Positions 8,528 through 17,772 of a stretch of DNA of 39,113 bases are shown here, piece after piece (the first letter of the stretch is position 1; every line of letters starts with the position of its first letter). Source of the stretch: Bacteroidota bacterium (GTDB taxonomy: Bacteria > Bacteroidota > Bacteroidia > Flavobacteriales > Flavobacteriaceae). The DNA lies in the NCBI GenBank assembly GCA_024278565.1, contig JAJRSY010000333.1, forward strand, positions 1 to 39,113, in the 5' to 3' direction. Position numbers and translations under genes: made by a program. The notes beneath the pieces were generated by a model. The model saw only the letters and a list, made by a program, of their open reading frames with translations. It ran no database searches and had not been told where the DNA came from.

Positions 8528-8783
8528 GGGGTCTAAATTCTCCATGGTTTCATATCAATAACAATTAGGGTCTTCGTTTACCATCGTTCCCAATACGAAA
8601 TACCCTTATGAATTTATTACAAAATTATTCGATAATGTTTTAGTCTTTTCAGAAAATCAACAAATCATCTGGCAGTTAATCTATAAAGTTTGCCTTTAGT
8701 CGTTATCATTGACCAATCATCGATTAAAATTCATGAAGTACTTACGACCCCTTACTTTGTAATCATTGACCAAAACATTAAGT

Positions 8784-8942
8784 ATGAAAACAACTAACTG
8801 CCCAGTAAAATCCGAAAAAGCGAAGAAGGCGAGAAAAGAATGGCAACTACTACAGGAGCAAGTCGCCAATGACAAAAAAACCACACTAGATCTTCGGGAA
8901 GATAAAAAAGAAGTGATAAGCCACTTAAAAGTCACCGCCTGA
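8784..8942 (+). CDS. Small charged hypothetical protein
   Basis: The 52-residue frame begins MKTTNCPVKSEKAKKARKEW and is rich in Lys and Glu, with a helical and probably coiled character. It has an ATG, a sensible composition and no repeats. The 256-bp gap before it contains two direct copies of ATCATTGACCAA (8705-8716, 8762-8773), 57 bp apart, which could be regulator sites. I do not recognise a family. The next 240 bases to uspA hold only weak dyads, for example AACAAAG/CTTTGTT at 9062-9099. Confidence 0.45.
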   Translation: MKTTNCPVKSEKAKKARKEWQLLQEQVANDKKTTLDLREDKKEVISHLKVTA

Positions 8943-9180
8943 GGCTGCTTTCATATATCAAAAAGTAATGTCCATAAAAAAAGCCTCCCAACAAGGAAAG
9001 CCTTTCATTGGCCCAAACCTAGTTCATAGGCTTCTGGGTCACAACACAACGATACAAAGATAACAAAGGTTTTTGACTTAATCGAAGTTACTCTTTGTTT
9101 TATGTGAAATTAAGAATCCATTCAGGATATAGTGTGGCAAACCTAAAAACCATAGCGCAACCTGCTTGTAGCACAAATCA

Positions 9181-10077
9181 TTATTTTGAAAATAACGTTT
9201 CCCCTTTATGATTTTTTGAAGAACGCTCCATACCCAACTCCGGAATCACCAATAAGGGTATTTGCGTATGAAAAGCTATACGGTTTATCACGGGTTCACG
9301 TGTTATTTTTTCCACATAACTATGCTTATAATTAAGCATAGCAAGCAAATAAACATCGAATTCATCAGTAAAAACCTCCAAGGTATTTGAAATTGAATTC
9401 AATTCGGTAACTGTGTGCAACTCATGTGCTGCATTTTTTAAGTACTTACGTAACATTCCCAAATTAAACTGTTGAAGCTCGGTCAAATCTTTGGTCTTAT
9501 ACTGCACATGCACAATATGAATAGTAGCACCAAAGGTCTTCGATAAATTGATGATGGGCTGTAATTCGGATGGGGAATAGAACCGGTTCAAATCTGTAGC
9601 AAATGCAATTTCAGAAGGAACTGTAAATTGAAAGTACTGAGGTATAGCCAAAACAGGGCAGTTTTTGACAGATTTGATAATCTGAACGGTATTACTTCCC
9701 ATGAAAATTTCTTCCAAACCGGAAGCTCCCTTAGTACCCGTAACAATTAAATCAATACCCTCGCATTCAACCACCCTCTTAATCTCATTAACTAATAAAC
9801 TGAACGAAGAAATAGTCTCAAAACTATGATTTTTATAAGAATAGGTGTCTTTAATACGCTTTAAGACTTCTATCAAACCTTTTTCAGAACTATTCTTTTC
9901 GGAATTAACCTGATTGCTGTTTACATTAGAAGCCATAAACCGACTATTGGCAATAGCTGGGGTATAGGTATTGAGCAAAAAAAATATACAAGCCTCGTTC
10001 TTGAATAACTCAATACTATATTTGGCGGCGTTCCAAGAATTTTCTGAAAAGTCAATGGGTATCAATACTCTTTTCAC
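9181..10077 (-). CDS. Tandem universal stress protein (UspA family)
   Basis: The 298-residue protein holds two Usp domains. The first (1-148) starts MKRVLIPIDFSENSWNAAKY and has the nucleotide-binding pattern in GTKGASGLEEIFMGSNT followed by PVLAIPQ. The second (about 155-285) starts PSEIAFATDL and ends PLLVIPE, and lacks a clear glycine loop. Such double Usp proteins often sit beside fnr and cco genes and are induced when oxygen is low; their molecular role is uncertain. The start ATG at 10077 is 20 bp downstream of the predicted transcription start. It is transcribed on the same strand as the fnr-type gene but from its own promoter. Confidence 0.88.
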   Translation of the reverse strand: MKRVLIPIDFSENSWNAAKYSIELFKNEACIFFLLNTYTPAIANSRFMASNVNSNQVNSEKNSSEKGLIEVLKRIKDTYSYKNHSFETISSFSLLVNEIKRVVECEGIDLIVTGTKGASGLEEIFMGSNTVQIIKSVKNCPVLAIPQYFQFTVPSEIAFATDLNRFYSPSELQPIINLSKTFGATIHIVHVQYKTKDLTELQQFNLGMLRKYLKNAAHELHTVTELNSISNTLEVFTDEFDVYLLAMLNYKHSYVEKITREPVINRIAFHTQIPLLVIPELGMERSSKNHKGETLFSK

Positions 10078-10101
10078 AAGATAAATTTTCTTTCTATCTC
10101 G

Positions 10102-10144
10102 TAAAACTAATAAACTATAAAAACAAAAACTATGACATTTGTCA
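10102..10144 (-). promoter_or_regulatory. Predicted Fnr-type promoter of uspA
   Basis: On the minus strand an operator TGAC-AAAT-GTCA (10144-10133) is followed by a -7 box TAGTTTTA (10109-10102), one mismatch from TAnnTTTG. The operator centre is 29.5 bp from the box start, so it would lie near -42. Confidence 0.55.
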
Positions 10145-10285
10145 GGATATATAACACAAAATTATTTGTTCTATAACCCGTGCAACAGAAAATAGCACTA
10201 AAAAGAGAGGGCTATTCTAATATTTGGTAATGTTTTCACAAAAGAAACGGCACTAAAAACAAGCCCTTGTCTCAGATAATGCCCG

Positions 10286-10975
10286 CTACAATCTTTCTAC
10301 TAGCCCTTGAAGTTCCTTTTTGGCAATAATACCGATTTTTTTGCCAGAAGTTTTCAACCATCCCTTTTTCTTGAAATCTGATATAATTCGTATACAAGAT
10401 TCGGTAGCGGTACCCACTACATTGGCAATATCTTCACGAGACAGGGTGAGTAGTAGAAAGCCCTCTTTATCCTCCCCGAAATTATTTTTCAAGTACAAAA
10501 ATGCTTCGGCAACCCGCTGTTTCACCGTTTTTTGAGACATATTTACGATGACATCATCTGACTCTCTAAGGTCATGGGCCATATGGCGCAAAAGCTCAAT
10601 GGCAAAAGCAGGGTTTGTGTTCAATGTTTGTATAATATTCTCTTTCGGAATAAAACAGACCTCCATATCATTTACGGCAACCGCACTTAAATTGGTGGAT
10701 TCTTCTGAAATAACAGAACGTTGGCCCAAAACTTGGCCCTTGGTGACCAGTTTTACAATTTGATCCTTACCATTGGCACTTAACTTAGAAAGCTTGGAGA
10801 TACCCTTACGAACGCAGAAAACCCCATCAAGTTTCTCTCCTTCTTCGAACAGTACCTTACCCTTTTTGATGAACTTGGTGGTTTTGGAATCTGAAACTTC
10901 TTTCAATTCTTCTTTGTTCATAGCGCGCAGCGCATTGAACTGACGAATGATGCAATTTTCACATTTACTTTCCAT
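10286..10975 (-). CDS. Crp/Fnr family transcription regulator
   Basis: The 229-residue protein has an N-terminal cyclic-nucleotide-binding-type beta-roll (about 20-140; GKVLFEEGEKLDGVFCVRKG) and a C-terminal winged helix (about 150-225; LSREDIANVVGTATESCIRI). An N-terminal CENC motif plus a cysteine at FCVRK and one at MEVCF could hold an Fe-S cluster, but the classical Fnr spacing is not seen. Start: ATG 10975 (MESKCENC) is chosen because a perfect -7 box at 11009-11002 puts the transcript start near 10996, which excludes the ATG at 10999. It is divergent from ccoI across a 128-bp region with an Fnr-type operator, so it probably controls the cco genes and perhaps itself. Confidence 0.88.
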   Translation of the reverse strand: MESKCENCIIRQFNALRAMNKEELKEVSDSKTTKFIKKGKVLFEEGEKLDGVFCVRKGISKLSKLSANGKDQIVKLVTKGQVLGQRSVISEESTNLSAVAVNDMEVCFIPKENIIQTLNTNPAFAIELLRHMAHDLRESDDVIVNMSQKTVKQRVAEAFLYLKNNFGEDKEGFLLLTLSREDIANVVGTATESCIRIISDFKKKGWLKTSGKKIGIIAKKELQGLVERL

Positions 10976-11001
10976 GACCATGGTATTAATACCCAACATC
11001 G

Positions 11002-11009
11002 CAAAGTTA
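11002..11009 (-). promoter_or_regulatory. -7 box of the fnr-type gene
   Basis: TAACTTTG (read 11009 to 11002) is a perfect match to the Bacteroidota TAnnTTTG element. The shared operator at 11037-11048 is centred 33.5 bp upstream, farther than in the other promoters, so control of this gene may be different. Confidence 0.5.
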
Positions 11010-11036
11010 ACTATATATTATTTAATTTGAAAAGCC

Positions 11037-11079
11037 TGATTTATATCATATTTTTAACACACGTTGATAATCAACTTTG
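11037..11079 (+). promoter_or_regulatory. Predicted Fnr-type promoter of ccoI
   Basis: Operator TGAT-TTAT-ATCA (11037-11048) lies 29.5 bp (centre to box start) ahead of a -7 box CAACTTTG (11072-11079), one mismatch from TAnnTTTG. A second perfect dyad, GTTGATAATCAAC (11063-11075), overlaps the -7 box and could bind a repressor. The predicted start near 11085 leaves a 20-base leader before ATG 11104. Confidence 0.6.
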
Positions 11080-11103
11080 TATTGGGCAATAATCAAATGT
11101 TTT

Positions 11104-13500
11104 ATGAATACGAATGAATGTTACCATTGTGGTGATGATTGTGGTACTTCGCCAATTTATCACGATGAAAAGCACTTTTGTTGCAACGGCTGCAAAACGG
11201 TCTACGAAATTTTCTCAAACAATGGTTTGTTGTATTATTATGACCTACAATCCAATGCTGGGGCGACCCCAAAAACAGTTGAAGGCAAATATGATTTTCT
11301 TGACTCCACCGCTATTGTTGAAAAGCTGACAGAATTCAATGATGGCAATCTTCAGGTCGTCAATCTTTACATTCCGCACATACATTGCAGCTCTTGTATT
11401 TGGGTCTTGGAAAACCTAAATAAGCTCAATCCCTCAATAAGTAGCTCATTAGTTGACTTTCCGAAGAAAACAGTTCGCATTTTGTACAAGCCAGAATCGG
11501 TTTCATTGAAAAACCTGATCACCTTGTTGGCAAGAATAGGCTATGAGCCCTACATTTCCTTAGATGATTTTGACAATAAAAAAAAGCCGGTAAACCGTAG
11601 TCTTATCTATAAATTAGGAGTTGCGGGCTTTGCCTTTGGCAATGTAATGTTCCTTTCCTTTCCTGAGTATTTTGACCTTCCTGGCATCAAAACAGGAGCA
11701 AGTGACTATTGGCTAGAACAATACAAAGAGCTTTTTCGATGGCTCATGTTCGCTTTTTCAGTACCCGTAGTCTATTATTCAGGGCAAGACTACTTGATTT
11801 CGGCGTACAAAGGACTTCGTTCTAGAATTTTGAATATAGATGTACCCATCGCCATTGGTATTTTGGTGCTTTTCATTCGCAGTACTTTGGAAATAATTTT
11901 CGATTGGGGGTCTGGTTTTTTTGATAGTTTGACGGGCTTGGTGTTTTTTCTGCTTCTCGGTAAATTTTTTCAACAGAAAACCTATTCCTTTCTATCTTTT
12001 GAGCGAGATTACAAATCATATTTTCCAATAGCCGTTACCCGAATAAGCCCCAACGGAAAAGAAGAGGTCGCCCAGGTGTACGATATAAAGCAAGGTGATC
12101 GTCTTCTTATACGAAACCAAGAGTTGATTCCTGTAGACGGCATACTTATCAATGGCAACGCCCGTATAGATTATAGTTTTGTCACGGGCGAATCTGAACC
12201 CGTTTACAAAGTGTCTGGCGATAAGATTTTTGCAGGGGGCAAGCAGCTCACCGGGGCCATTGAGATGGATGCCCTAAAGTCAGTTTCCCAAAGCTACCTA
12301 ACGCAATTGTGGGGCAATACCGTTTTTCAGAACAACCCCTCGGATACGTTCCAGACCCTGACCGATAGTATTGGAAAAAGGTTTACGGTCTCAGTGCTGG
12401 CCATTGCGTTTGTAGCGACCGTTTTTTGGCTGTTTTACGATAGTGCCAAAGCCCTGAATGTATTTACGGCAGTACTTATCATTGCCTGCCCTTGTGCTAT
12501 TGCTTTGGCCTCACCGTTTACCTTAGGTAATATGTTGCGTATTTTTGGCCGCCGGAAATTCTATCTTAAAGACACCCGGGCCATCGAGCGATTGGCGCAA
12601 GTCGATACCGCCATTTTTGATAAGACCGGCACTATCACAACGGTCCAAAAAAGTGCGGCAAGCTATGAAGGTATGCCCTTGACCCCGGCAGAAGAATCTC
12701 TTCTAAAGAATACCCTGCGCGCCTCTAACCATCCATTGAGCAGAACATTGTACGATATGCTCTCTGAGCAGAACATCATCACCTTAGATGAGTATGAAGA
12801 GCATCTGGGCAAAGGGATAAAAGGCAGCAAAGACAACAGTCATATTAAAATAGGCTCTGCAGATTTTGTAGAGAACCACCAAGGCTCAAAGACCTTGAAC
12901 ACCTCGGTACATATTAGCAGCAACGATGCCTACAAAGGAAAATATGTGTTTCACAACCAATACAGGGAAGGTGTTTTTGAACTTTTCAAAACAATGTCAG
13001 AAACGCTGGGTCTAGCAATTTTATCTGGCGATAACGAAGGTGAAAAATCTAGATTGGAAAAATTATTGCCGAAGCTAACACCCCTCTTTTTCAACCAAAC
13101 ACCAGAAAACAAACTAGAATTCATCAAATCATTACAAGACCAGGGCAAAAAAGTGCTTATGGTCGGTGACGGTCTCAATGATGCAGGTGCCTTGGCCCAA
13201 AGCGATGTCGGCATTGCCATATCAGAAAACGTCAATGTCTTTTCACCCGCCTGTGATGGTATAATGGATGCCTCTAAATTTCAACAACTGTATCAGTATA
13301 TAGTGGCATCAAAAAAAGCGATGAAGATCATTAAAATGAGCTTTATTCTATCTCTATTATATAATGTAGTGGGGCTCTATTTTGCTGTAACAGGACAACT
13401 TCAACCCGTAATTGCGGCAATACTAATGCCATTGAGCTCGATCAGTGTTGTCGTTTTCGCTACCCTTATGACGAATTTGTTGGGAAGGAAATTACAGTAA
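11104..13500 (+). CDS. ccoI: Copper-transporting P1B-type ATPase CcoI
   Basis: CcoI/FixI supplies copper for cbb3 oxidase assembly by pumping it across the inner membrane. The 798-residue protein starts with a cysteine-rich metal-binding domain (CYHCGDDCG and CCNGC, residues 6-30) and a heavy-metal-associated domain with CSSC at 95-98. The membrane CPC motif is at 462-464, the phosphorylation site DKTGT starts at 506 and the hinge GDGLND is at 688-693. Eight membrane segments are expected. ATG 11104 is used because 11077 lies before the likely transcription start. The N-terminal Cys domain and linkage to ccoS and ccoNO separate it from general CopA pumps. Confidence 0.93.
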   Translation: MNTNECYHCGDDCGTSPIYHDEKHFCCNGCKTVYEIFSNNGLLYYYDLQSNAGATPKTVEGKYDFLDSTAIVEKLTEFNDGNLQVVNLYIPHIHCSSCIWVLENLNKLNPSISSSLVDFPKKTVRILYKPESVSLKNLITLLARIGYEPYISLDDFDNKKKPVNRSLIYKLGVAGFAFGNVMFLSFPEYFDLPGIKTGASDYWLEQYKELFRWLMFAFSVPVVYYSGQDYLISAYKGLRSRILNIDVPIAIGILVLFIRSTLEIIFDWGSGFFDSLTGLVFFLLLGKFFQQKTYSFLSFERDYKSYFPIAVTRISPNGKEEVAQVYDIKQGDRLLIRNQELIPVDGILINGNARIDYSFVTGESEPVYKVSGDKIFAGGKQLTGAIEMDALKSVSQSYLTQLWGNTVFQNNPSDTFQTLTDSIGKRFTVSVLAIAFVATVFWLFYDSAKALNVFTAVLIIACPCAIALASPFTLGNMLRIFGRRKFYLKDTRAIERLAQVDTAIFDKTGTITTVQKSAASYEGMPLTPAEESLLKNTLRASNHPLSRTLYDMLSEQNIITLDEYEEHLGKGIKGSKDNSHIKIGSADFVENHQGSKTLNTSVHISSNDAYKGKYVFHNQYREGVFELFKTMSETLGLAILSGDNEGEKSRLEKLLPKLTPLFFNQTPENKLEFIKSLQDQGKKVLMVGDGLNDAGALAQSDVGIAISENVNVFSPACDGIMDASKFQQLYQYIVASKKAMKIIKMSFILSLLYNVVGLYFAVTGQLQPVIAAILMPLSSISVVVFATLMTNLLGRKLQ

Positions 13501-13517
13501 AATACAACACTGCCAAG

Positions 13518-13956
13518 ATGCAACCAAAAAACACAAGTACATACTAAAGCAAATCGGACAAAATTCATTATTGGCAATTTCAATAGGGGTGGTTTACCTA
13601 TGGTTCGGTTTTTAAAAATTCTTTCCCGGTATGAGTCCAGCTGAAAGTTTGGCGAAAGATACCATTGATTACCTCATGCTTTATTTCATCCCTCCAAATG
13701 TATCCATTGTTTTACTGGCTATTTTAGAGGTGACCATTGGTATTTTTCTACTGTTGAACATTTTTAGGAACAAAATAATACTATTGGCATTGGCGCACAT
13801 GAGATGTACATTCGCTCCTCTGTTCTTAAATTTAACGAAACTTCATTCACCAACAGCCCTTTTGCACTCACATTGCTTGGACAGTACATCATAAAAAACA
13901 TCATTATCGTAAGTGCTTTATTATCGCTTTTAAAAAGAAAAACAATATCTTCGTAA
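13518..13956 (+). pseudogene. Broken DoxX-like membrane protein
   Basis: Joining three frames gives one protein: KQIGQNSLLAISIGVVYLWFGF (from 13547), then an in-frame TAA at 13613-13615, then KFFPGMSPAESLAKDTIDYL and further helices to about 13857, then a shifted frame PFALTLLGQYIIKNIIIVSA ending at 13956. A start-like ATG at 13518 is out of frame with the rest. The four-helix plan and 'KFFPG' resemble DoxX-family small membrane proteins. At least three lesions (early frame shift, stop, late frame shift) make it non-functional unless the sequence has errors. It interrupts the otherwise tight ccoI-ccoS order, and the ccoS promoter starts 13 bp after it. Confidence 0.75.
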
Positions 13957-13968
13957 AAGGGCAAAACC

Positions 13969-14011
13969 TGATAAAAGTCATTTTTTGCAGAATAATGGCA
14001 AAGTAGTTTTG
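13969..14011 (+). promoter_or_regulatory. Predicted Fnr-type promoter of ccoS-ccoNOQP
   Basis: Operator TGAT-AAAA-GTCA (13969-13980) is followed, 29.5 bp from its centre, by a perfect -7 box TAGTTTTG (14004-14011). The predicted start is near 14016 and ccoS begins at 14036. This is the cleanest of the five matching promoters. Confidence 0.65.
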
Positions 14012-14035
14012 CACATCAATTTCAGGAGCGGGGCA

Positions 14036-14242
14036 ATGAATGTAATATATATGTTACTGGCAATCAGTATTATAGTTGCGATTATTTTTTTTACGGCGTT
14101 CATCGTTTCTGTAAAAAATGGTCAATATGATGATGCGTATACCCCATCGGTACGAATGCTGTTCGAAGATGAACTGGTCAAAGATGATTCAAGCAAAAAA
14201 GAGAATAAACAAAACCAACTGAATAAAAGTCAAAAAGTATAA
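14036..14242 (+). CDS. ccoS: Cbb3 oxidase maturation protein CcoS
   Basis: The 68-residue protein starts MNVIYMLLAISIIVAIIFF, a single membrane helix, followed by FIVSVKNGQYDDAYTPSVRM, the hallmark segment of CcoS (small FixS-type proteins needed to load haem and copper into cbb3 oxidase). The charged tail is Lys- and Asn-rich. ATG 14036 is chosen because upstream TTG 13985 lies before the predicted transcription start. ccoNO begins 3 bp after the stop, indicating coupled translation. Confidence 0.93.
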   Translation: MNVIYMLLAISIIVAIIFFTAFIVSVKNGQYDDAYTPSVRMLFEDELVKDDSSKKENKQNQLNKSQKV

Positions 14243-14244
14243 TT

Positions 14245-16446
14245 ATGGAAGTACAGCAGTTTTATTACGATAACAAAATCGTAAAGAAATTTATCTACGC
14301 AACCCTGTTTTGGGGAGTTGTGGGAATGTCGGTGGGACTTTTACTGGCCTTCATGTTTCTTTTCCCTAATGTGACAGATGGTATTTCATGGCTGAGTTTT
14401 GGTCGTTTACGGCCCTTGCACACCAATGCGGTAATCTTCGCCTTTGTGGGCAACGCCATTTTTGCCGGGGTATATTACTCTACCCAGCGATTGCTCAAAG
14501 CACGAATGTTCAGTGATGCGTTGAGCAAGTTCAATTTCTGGGGCTGGCAGGCCATTATTGTTGCTGCGGCCATTACCCTGCCTTTAGGGTACACCTCCTC
14601 AAAAGAATATGCAGAACTCGAGTGGCCAATAGATATTGCCATTGCACTGGTTTGGGTAGCCTTTGGTGTTAACCTTATCGGTACCATGATAAAAAGAAGG
14701 CAACGGCATTTGTACGTTGCCATTTGGTTTTATGTAGCGACATTCGTTACCGTTGCCGTACTACATATTTTCAATAGTTTGGCACTGCCCGTAAGCGCAT
14801 TGAAAAGTTACTCTGTTTATGCAGGGGTGCAAGATGCCCTTGTACAATGGTGGTACGGCCACAATGCAGTAGCATTCTTTCTCACTACCCCTTTCTTGGG
14901 ACTGATGTACTATTTTGTGCCCAAAGCGGCAAATAGACCTATCTACTCCTACCGGTTGTCAATCGTTCACTTTTGGTCTTTGATATTCATATATATATGG
15001 GCTGGGCCACACCATTTATTATATTCCTCACTACCTGAATGGGTTCAAAACATAGGTATAGCATTCTCTATAATGTTAATTGCCCCTTCATGGGGTGGTA
15101 TGATCAATGGTTTATTGACCTTAAGAGGTGCTTGGGACAAGGTGCGAACAGATCCAACCTTAAAATTTATGGTGGTGGCCATTACCGGGTATGGTATGGC
15201 AACTTTTGAAGGACCCATGCTTTCACTTAAAAACGTGAACGCCATTGCCCACTTCAGTGACTGGATCATAGCCCACGTTCATGTAGGTGCCTTGGCATGG
15301 AACGGCTTCCTTACTTTTGGCATGATCTATTGGCTGGTTCCAAAAATGTTCAAAACCCGGTTAGCATCGTTAAGGATGGCCAATTTCCACTTCTGGATAG
15401 GCACCTTGGGCATCATACTGTACACCTTGCCCATGTACGTAGCGGGCTTTACCCAAGCCTTGATGTGGAAAGACTTTAACCCAGACGGCACCTTGGTCTA
15501 CGGTAATTTTCTGGAAACCGTAAATGAAATAATGCCTATGTACTGGATGCGTGCCATAGGTGGCAGCCTCTACATCGTTGGGGCATGTGTGATGATATAC
15601 AATGTGGTACTGACCATAAAATCAGGAAGCAAAGTAGAGGATGAATTGGCAGAAGCCCCAGCTTTGAGCCGGGTTTCGAAAAAGAGAACGGCCGGGGAGA
15701 CCTATCACACATGGTTAGAGCGCAAACCAGTACAATTGACCCTCTTGGCAACTGTCACGATTTTAATCGGCGGCATCATACAGATCGTGCCCACTATAAT
15801 GGTAAAATCCAACATCCCCACCATTGTCAGTGTAAAACCCTACACACCTTTGGAATTGGAGGGCAGGGATCTCTACATACGCGAGGGTTGTGTGGGCTGC
15901 CATTCACAAATGATACGGCCTTTCAGAAGTGAGGTAGAGCGTTATGGCGAATATTCCAAAGCAGGTGAATTCGTCTACGACCACCCATTTTTATGGGGAA
16001 GCAAACGCACTGGGCCCGATCTGCACAGAATCGGCGGAAAATACTCCGATAACTGGCACCTAAACCATATGTACGACCCCCAGAGCACCTCATCAGGCTC
16101 TATTATGCCCGCCTATCAGTGGTTGGTTAAAGATGAGCACGACCGCAGCGACATACAAGATAAAATGAAGGTTATGGCAACCTTGGGCGTAACCTACTCA
16201 GAAGAAGATATTGCCAATGCCAAAGCATCAATGGACGAACAGGCATTGAAAATTGAGAAAAACCTTTATTCGGATCCTGATTTCGCCAAGGGCTATGAAA
16301 CTGACAAAAAATACGCTGCCGATAATGGAGAAGAATTTGTGGAAATGCGAGATAGGGAGATTGTAGCCATGATCGCTTACCTACAGCGTTTAGGCACCGA
16401 TATTAAAGCGAAAGGAACTGAAGAGCAACTATCAGAAAACAAATAA
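14245..16446 (+). CDS. ccoN: Cbb3 cytochrome c oxidase, fused CcoN-CcoO
   Basis: The 733-residue fusion combines the catalytic subunit I with the monohaem subunit II of cbb3 oxidase, which reduces oxygen at low concentration and pumps protons. The CcoN part (about 1-480) shows RPLHTNAVIF (low-spin haem His), WWYGHNAV and GPHHLLYS (copper-B ligands) and HVHVGALAWNG (haem ligands). The CcoO part begins near residue 500 with a membrane helix and carries CVGCH at 549-553 with QMIRPF after it. Separate ccoN and ccoO are the rule in Proteobacteria; the fusion is usual in Bacteroidota. The expected catalytic residues appear intact. Confidence 0.95.
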   Translation: MEVQQFYYDNKIVKKFIYATLFWGVVGMSVGLLLAFMFLFPNVTDGISWLSFGRLRPLHTNAVIFAFVGNAIFAGVYYSTQRLLKARMFSDALSKFNFWGWQAIIVAAAITLPLGYTSSKEYAELEWPIDIAIALVWVAFGVNLIGTMIKRRQRHLYVAIWFYVATFVTVAVLHIFNSLALPVSALKSYSVYAGVQDALVQWWYGHNAVAFFLTTPFLGLMYYFVPKAANRPIYSYRLSIVHFWSLIFIYIWAGPHHLLYSSLPEWVQNIGIAFSIMLIAPSWGGMINGLLTLRGAWDKVRTDPTLKFMVVAITGYGMATFEGPMLSLKNVNAIAHFSDWIIAHVHVGALAWNGFLTFGMIYWLVPKMFKTRLASLRMANFHFWIGTLGIILYTLPMYVAGFTQALMWKDFNPDGTLVYGNFLETVNEIMPMYWMRAIGGSLYIVGACVMIYNVVLTIKSGSKVEDELAEAPALSRVSKKRTAGETYHTWLERKPVQLTLLATVTILIGGIIQIVPTIMVKSNIPTIVSVKPYTPLELEGRDLYIREGCVGCHSQMIRPFRSEVERYGEYSKAGEFVYDHPFLWGSKRTGPDLHRIGGKYSDNWHLNHMYDPQSTSSGSIMPAYQWLVKDEHDRSDIQDKMKVMATLGVTYSEEDIANAKASMDEQALKIEKNLYSDPDFAKGYETDKKYAADNGEEFVEMRDREIVAMIAYLQRLGTDIKAKGTEEQLSENK

Positions 16447-16449
16447 GCT

Positions 16450-16620
16450 ATGTTGAAATTTATAAAAGGACATATGGAGAGTATTGATGGCATTGCCATC
16501 TACCCGATGATATCACTGCTGATTTTCTTTGTCTTTTTTGTTGTTCTGTTTTTGTGGGTGTTCACCGCCTCTAAAGAGCATATCAAAAAAGTAAGCAAAA
16601 TACCTTTGGAAGAAGATTAA
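16450..16620 (+). CDS. ccoQ: Cbb3 oxidase small subunit CcoQ
   Basis: The 56-residue single-helix protein (MLKFIKGHMESIDGIAIYPM, then a strongly hydrophobic stretch and a charged tail ending PLEED) starts 3 bp after ccoNO. Size, topology and position match FixQ/CcoQ, which stabilises the oxidase complex. Confidence 0.85.
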   Translation: MLKFIKGHMESIDGIAIYPMISLLIFFVFFVVLFLWVFTASKEHIKKVSKIPLEED

Positions 16621-16716
16621 GTACAACCTAATTCATTTGTACTGAAATATTTCGCTAAAGATACAAGCATACTAATATTAACGCAACATAAGCACTAAAC
16701 CTAAAAAATAACCACA

Positions 16717-17700
16717 ATGAAAAATATGTCACCTTGGTGGATCAGAATCCCCGTAGTTTTCTTCCTCATCTTCGGGTTGATGGAATACTTTGTAGACTCT
16801 GGAGACAAACTGGCAATTATAGAATACCCCATTGCCCAACTCTTCTTGCTAATGGTACTGTTGATATTGATCGCCATTGAATTGGTACTAAGCTCTATTG
16901 AAAATATAATGTTCCAAACGCTTTCAGAGGAAGCCAAGGAACGTTATTTCATCTCAAATTTAAAACAATGGGAATGGACCTGGGGCAAAAAAACCTACCA
17001 AAGAATGTTAGGGTCAAAACCTATTGAAAAAGAAGCGGAAATCATTCTCGACCACAATTATGACGGCATTCGTGAATTGGATAACGAACTGCCACCATGG
17101 TGGGTATATATGTTCTACGCAACTATTATCTTTGGGGTTGTTTACGTCATTCGTTTTGAAGTGTACAACGATTACGACCAGATTTCTGAATACGAGCAAG
17201 AGGTAGCTGAAGCTAAGATCGCAATTGAAGAATACAAAAAAACCGCAAAAGGCCTGATCGATGCAGAAAACATTGAATTGTTGACCGATGCCTCTGACCT
17301 AAGTGCAGGTAAGGCCGTTTACGAAGCCAATTGCATAGCCTGCCACATGGCAGATGGTGGAGGAGGAATAGGCCCCAACCTTACCGATCAAAATTGGATT
17401 TTGGGCGGTGGCATCAAAAATGTGTTCAATTCAATTTCTGAAGGTGGGCGTGACGGCAAAGGTATGGTAGCTTGGAAACAGATACTTAAACCAGAAGAAA
17501 TGGCACAGGTCTCAAGTTATATATTAACTGAAATAGTCGGAAAAACCGCAGCCAGCCCCAAAACCGCTGAAGGAGATATTTGGGTAGACGAAAATGCCCC
17601 CCCAGCCCCTGAAGGGAGTGTATCACCTGATGAAGAAAAATCGAGAGAAGACATTGCTCCCGAACAAGAGACCGACTCAACCAATACAGTAGTCGACTAA
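16717..17700 (+). CDS. ccoP: Cbb3 oxidase cytochrome c subunit CcoP, one haem
   Basis: CcoP passes electrons into cbb3 oxidase from the periplasmic side. The 327-residue protein has two N-terminal helices (about 8-28 and 37-60), an N-terminal domain ending with LPPWWVYMFYATIIFG (a third helix, about 127-147), and a single haem site CIACH at 206-210 with GMVAW as the likely distal methionine segment. Classical CcoP has two haems; one is typical of Bacteroidota. The acidic Pro- and Glu-rich tail (about 280-327) is not part of the fold. It follows ccoQ after 96 bp with no clear promoter. Confidence 0.92.
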   Translation: MKNMSPWWIRIPVVFFLIFGLMEYFVDSGDKLAIIEYPIAQLFLLMVLLILIAIELVLSSIENIMFQTLSEEAKERYFISNLKQWEWTWGKKTYQRMLGSKPIEKEAEIILDHNYDGIRELDNELPPWWVYMFYATIIFGVVYVIRFEVYNDYDQISEYEQEVAEAKIAIEEYKKTAKGLIDAENIELLTDASDLSAGKAVYEANCIACHMADGGGGIGPNLTDQNWILGGGIKNVFNSISEGGRDGKGMVAWKQILKPEEMAQVSSYILTEIVGKTAASPKTAEGDIWVDENAPPAPEGSVSPDEEKSREDIAPEQETDSTNTVVD

Positions 17701-17772
17701 ACCCTTCTTTTCGCTCACAGAGCGGTACCAATAATAATTCACCATCTTAACCAAAAAGAAGGTAGAGCGACA

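Noticed and set aside
8943..9060. Terminator or riboswitch on the minus strand after uspA
   Set aside because: AGCCT/AGGCT pieces and a T7 run are present, but they do not form a convincing continuous stem next to the T run.
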